DNA of 64,000 nt from Cunninghamella blakesleeana (taxonomy: Eukaryota; Mucoromycota; Mucoromycetes; Mucorales; Cunninghamellaceae): the NCBI GenBank assembly GCA_017871115.1, contig JAFCIZ010000007.1:1922001-1986000 (forward strand), written 5' to 3'. The notes beneath the pieces were generated by a model, which worked only from the letters and a program-made list of their open reading frames with translations, did no database searches and had not been told where the DNA came from. Below, piece after piece: positions 60,698-64,000 of the stretch. Positions within the stretch are counted from its first letter, which is position 1. Each line of letters begins with the position of its first letter. Position numbers and translations under genes: made by a program.

Positions 60698-62628
60698 ATG
60701 CCTCATAAAATCACTACTCTTCATATTACAGAAATCGATTCTAAAGTGACTGAAAAGATGTTGAAAGACATTTTTAATATGATTTCACCAGTGAATAACG
60801 TTACTATCAATGTAAGTTTTTATTCTATGTTTTTATCCCACGTTTTTTTTTATATCTTCCAATCATATTCAAATGGAAAATCAAGTTATAAAAAAAAATC
60901 TAATCTTATCATTTACTACTTCAATTACTACTATAAATGATAAGTGATGATGATCTTTTATATGCATATATATATGATTTATTTTATTTTATCATTATAA
61001 TTAATTTCATATGGGAACGATTTATACTCATTATGATTATTATTATAATTATTATAATTATATTATAATTATTACACTAAGTTGTATTTTTGATTCGGAG
61101 CTAATATCATTCTTTTTTTTTTATATTAAAAATATAGACACTTACTAATTCAGCCCTTGTAGAATTTAGTGAACGCCAAGGTGCTGAACAAGCACTCCAC
61201 ACTATGGATGGAAGAGTTATTTTGGGAAAGGTACCAAAAGAAAACAATTATAAGATTAAAAAAAAATAAAAAATAATAAAAAACTAATATTAGTAGCAAA
61301 TATACTCATCTTTATAAATCTTAATTTTTATTTTTATTTTTTTGATCAGAAAATCAAAATTCATTGGTGGAAAAATCAGCCCATTAAACACTCATACCAT
61401 GTTCTTGTTTCTTGGCCAAAATCTGATTTACAATATGATACTTTAAAGGAAGCCTTTGATATTTATAACCCAACGTAAGTTAAATATACACATCATTCTA
61501 TATTTTTATTTATTTATTTATTTATTTATTATTTATTTATTTTTCATCCAATAGCCACATTGAAGTCGTTCCTGAAAAAAACTATGGTATTATTGATTTT
61601 GACCATTTACAAGATGCCGAAAAAGCAATGAAAAATATGGATGGGAAAACCATTAATAATAACAAAACCACTATCTTTTGTACTTGGTCTTCATCTCTTA
61701 TGGAGGTTCAACAATTCTCTTCTTCTGTTCAGTCTATTTCTCGTTCATCCTCTCCTTCCTTTTCTACTTCTTCACCTTTAACTCAATGTCATGTTACATC
61801 CAATAATATGTCGTACGAACAAATATTTTGTCAAACCCCTCCCTATATCACGACTGTCAACATCTCAAATTTACCAACTCATGTCTCAGGTAAAATAAAA
61901 TTACAAGATACTTAAAAATAGATGGAAAAATAGAAATAAGTCATATATTTATACATATACATAAAAAATATAGGTTTTTTTTTTAACTGAGATCTAATCA
62001 TTCTTTCTTTTTTTCTTCACCTTCCTTTTATAGAACAAGATTTAGTACCACATTTTCAGCAATATGGTTATGTAACTCATTTACAAAAGAGTATGGATGG
62101 TGTTACCATAAGGTAAAAACTAATAATAATAATAATAAATAGTATTCCCCCATCCATTTTTATTGAAAAATATATATTTATATATCTTTTTTTTTATTTT
62201 TTTTTATTTTTTTTTATTTTTTTTTATTTTTTTTTATTTATTTTTATTTTTTTCATATATATAGTTTGGATACACATGCTAATGCCGCTACAGCTATATT
62301 TGCGTTACAAGGATTTAAAATGAATGGACAATCACTTGAATTATCATGGGGAACAAGTAATCCTGAGCATCCTCATCCATCTAGATCTAATTCTACATCT
62401 ACATCATCTTTCTTATCTTCATCTTCCTCAACCTCCTCACCTATGATGATTAAAAATAAACCTTCTTTCCAACCTATGTATGGAGGTCATTATAACATCT
62501 TTACTATGCGCCCTCCTGCCCCTGTAGCAGGCTCACCTCGTTCTTCAGGTGGTAAACCTGGTCAAGGTGTTCATGCTTGGAATCAATATTATCAAAATTA
62601 TTATAGCGCTGGTCATCAAAATATTTAA
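60698..62628 (+). CDS. RNA-binding protein with three RRM domains (TIA1/Pub1/Nam8-like)
   Basis: Predicted mRNA or pre-mRNA binding protein. Six exons: 60698-60811, 61138-61230, 61350-61474, 61555-61889, 62034-62112 and 62265-62628; 369 residues. RRM1 begins TTLHITEIDSKVTEKMLKDI and ends with ALVEFSERQGAEQALHTMDG and KIKIHW. RRM2 runs from HVLVSWPKSDL to YGIIDFDHLQDAEKAMKNMD and TIFCTWSS. After a Ser-rich linker, RRM3 has TVNISNLPTHVSEQDLVPHF and TAIFALQGFKMNGQSLELSWG. The SWG ending and three-RRM order resemble TIA1/Pub1 and Nam8. RNP1 of the first two is weak (no KGYGFV), so RNA binding by each may differ. The C-terminal tail is Ser/Pro/Gly/Tyr-rich and probably disordered. The fifth intron contains a T9A tandem tract. 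Family call good, ortholog uncertain. Confidence 0.85.
62191..62240 (+). repeat. Perfect 10-bp tandem repeat (A followed by nine T) in an intron
   Basis: Five A residues at 62196, 62206, 62216, 62226 and 62236 are separated by nine T each. The tract lies in the last intron of the RRM gene, upstream of the acceptor at 62263-62264. Confidence 0.8.
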
Positions 62629-63039
62629 AAAAAAAAAACAGTATAATATATCCTTCCCCCCCATCTACCATTCATCATTCATTCTATTTTTTTTTCTTTG
62701 TACATATTTTATTTACATATTCCTTTCTCTCTCTCTCCCTCCCTCCCCCCTCCTCCACTTTTATTATTGTTATTATTAATTATCATAAGCACATTTCATT
62801 TTTTACTTTTTAACATCTACTTGAACTTTCAGTAATTTACTTTCTTTTTTATCTTTTTTTTTTATTCTTATTAAATAAATTCATTGCTCTTTTTAAATAC
62901 CCAGCAAAAAAAAAAAAAATTAGTCATATTTTTGCATGAATTTTATGTCAAATAGTAATAAAAAAATAAAGGTGAGTTTATTTTATTAACAGTATCAAAA
63001 ATATTTTTTTTTGAAACACTATCTTAAAATGTAGTGGAT

Positions 63040-63083
<44 letters not shown>

Positions 63084-63488
63084 TACTCTTAATAGTACAC
63101 AATGGATTATTTTTAAATGGACACAATGGATTATTTTTGTGTTTTGTTTTTTGCTTCATTCTTTAACTTTACTAAGCCTAAGCTTAAAGTTAAAGTTTAT
63201 CTATCTGGTTACAATATCAAAAATAATTTTATTTACTAACTGTCCGTGAACTCTTCTTCCAGAACATATATATATATATATATATATATGATTAAAGAAT
63301 ATAGAAAGTAAATTATAGTAAAGGTTACAGATAATTAAAGTTAAAAAGTTTGAATAACATAAAAAATCCAGCGGGTTTTAAATCCCCTTGCGTGTAACTT
63401 CATTTTTTATAAAAGTATTAAAGTTGTACATTTTGCTTTCCCTTTTTTCTTTACTACTTTTCAATTTTTAAAACAAAAAGAAACAAGT
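62629..63488. other. Intergenic boundary before the HET gene: A35 tract, direct repeats, palindrome
   Basis: Contains an A35 homopolymer (63047-63081), two exact copies of ACACAATGGATTATTTTT (63097-63114 and 63121-63138) and an 11-bp inverted repeat (63161-63171 with 63185-63195). TA microsatellite at about 63268-63289. GCGGGTTTTAAAT (63372-63384) lies about 105 bp before the HET start. Confidence 0.6.
63161..63195. repeat. Perfect 11-bp inverted repeat
   Basis: Left arm CTTTAACTTTA, right arm TAAAGTTAAAG, 13-nt loop containing CTAAGCCTAAGC. It could form a hairpin or cruciform. About 290 bp upstream of the HET gene. Confidence 0.7.
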
Positions 63489-64000
63489 ATGGCAAAGAAT
63501 ATAGTAGACAATCTTAAATCAATGGATATAAAACAAGAAGAAGAAGAAGGTAATAAATAATAATAGAATAATTAGAAAAAAAAGAATAAGAGTATCTTAT
63601 GAAAGAATAACAACGCTTTGCTTATATACATTTTATTTTCCTTTATGTTTAATTTAGATAAGGTATTTAACCTCGTACTTGTTGATATGTGGAATGTAAA
63701 ATATAATGGGGATTTTAAGTGCGTAAAAAAGAACATGTATGAAAAGGGTTTACAATATATTACTATATCTTATCGTTGGGGGGAGTGTTCTGAACAACTA
63801 ATAAAAACACCTGATTACAAGGCTCATATTACTTCGTTTGATGTGTGGGACCTGGGTGTTTTATGTGAGCATATTAGAAAGGAACCTGATTTAAAAGATA
63901 TACAATACTTATGGGTTGATGCCATCTCTGTAGATCAGCAAAACCATGAAAGAAAAAAAGAAACAATTTTACAAATGTCAAATATTTATAAAAAAGCAGC
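63489..64000 (+). CDS. HET-domain (heterokaryon-incompatibility type) protein, N-terminal part
   Basis: Exon 1 is 63489-63549 and exon 2 starts at 63658 and runs past the window end; joined through G|AT, phase 1. The first exon encodes a short acidic leader (MAKNIVDNLKSMDIKQEEEE). Exon 2 shows the HET core: YITISYRWG (the family's Y.ALSY.WG), then CEHIRKEPDLKDIQ, LWVDAISVDQQN (family LWIDALCINQ) and ILQMSNIYKKA. In ascomycetes HET domains trigger cell death on non-self fusion and are structurally related to TIR; here the role is unknown. The remaining C-terminus is outside the window, so partner domains cannot be judged. The local context of repeats suggests an accessory, possibly multicopy gene. 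Domain call is good. Confidence 0.82.

Noticed and set aside
1..64000. tRNA, rRNA or CRISPR features
   Set aside because: I looked for B-box-like sequences, rRNA motifs and regularly spaced identical repeats and found none that I could support.

Overview
The window reads as nuclear DNA of an early-diverging filamentous fungus, most likely Mucoromycota. It is very rich in A+T, with long homopolymer runs and microsatellites between genes. Genes carry many short GT-AG introns (exons down to 5 nt are inferred). Coding low complexity is dominated by CAA/AAT (Gln/Asn) runs. Gene content supports this: a CSL (RBP-J type) factor, a BLOC-1 subunit, a Drf-type formin, linker histone H1, Ypk1/Gad8-type AGC kinase and mitochondrial small Tim protein. 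I placed exon boundaries by hand; every multi-exon model except the partial first and last genes adds up to a whole number of codons.

Layout. 1-741: end of mitochondrial Hsp70 (+). 1622-3580: F-box/Cys-rich protein (-). 4021-6681: RasGEF protein (-). 10061-10901: BLOC1S1 (+). 12275-16532: CSL transcription factor (+). 18882-22346: receiver-domain/cyclic-nucleotide phosphodiesterase fusion (-). 23038-24065: CM1-motif coiled-coil protein (-). 24481-24970: small CxxC protein (+). 25330-27823: Ypk1-type kinase (-). 28232-28816: URM1 (-). 30863-37359: formin (+). 37640-40001: gp78/AMFR-like membrane RING E3 (+). 40505-41104: TIM9 (-). 41819-42109: secreted saposin-like protein (+). 43208-46889: sugar transporter (-). 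47291-48785: F-box protein (-). 50465-52399: CDF metal transporter (+). 54512-55765: histone H1 (+). 56693-57012: secreted six-Cys protein (+). 57338-58654: ribose-5-phosphate isomerase (-). 60698-62628: three-RRM protein (+). 63489-64000: HET-domain protein, running off the end (+).

The genes are mostly ordinary housekeeping and signalling genes and do not form one operon-like system. Functional themes are cAMP/Ras/TORC2 signalling (RasGEF, PDE, Ypk1), polarity and cytoskeleton (formin, CM1 protein), protein quality control (Hsp70, TIM9, RING E3, two F-box proteins), and two small secreted Cys-rich proteins. The HET gene at the right edge sits behind an A35 tract, direct repeats and a palindrome and looks like the start of an accessory region.

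Most unusual observations: a decayed dispersed repeat family of roughly 147-150 bp units that appears to derive from a coding repeat with a core like DDVVELLKYQ (three intergenic loci, both strands); an inferred 5-nt exon in the sugar transporter; a receiver domain fused to a class I phosphodiesterase; four EWxGY repeats at the end of the RasGEF protein; a diverged 200-240 bp tandem array before the H1 gene; and three exact copies of a 12-mer, GCGCTGTTTAAA, in intergenic regions.
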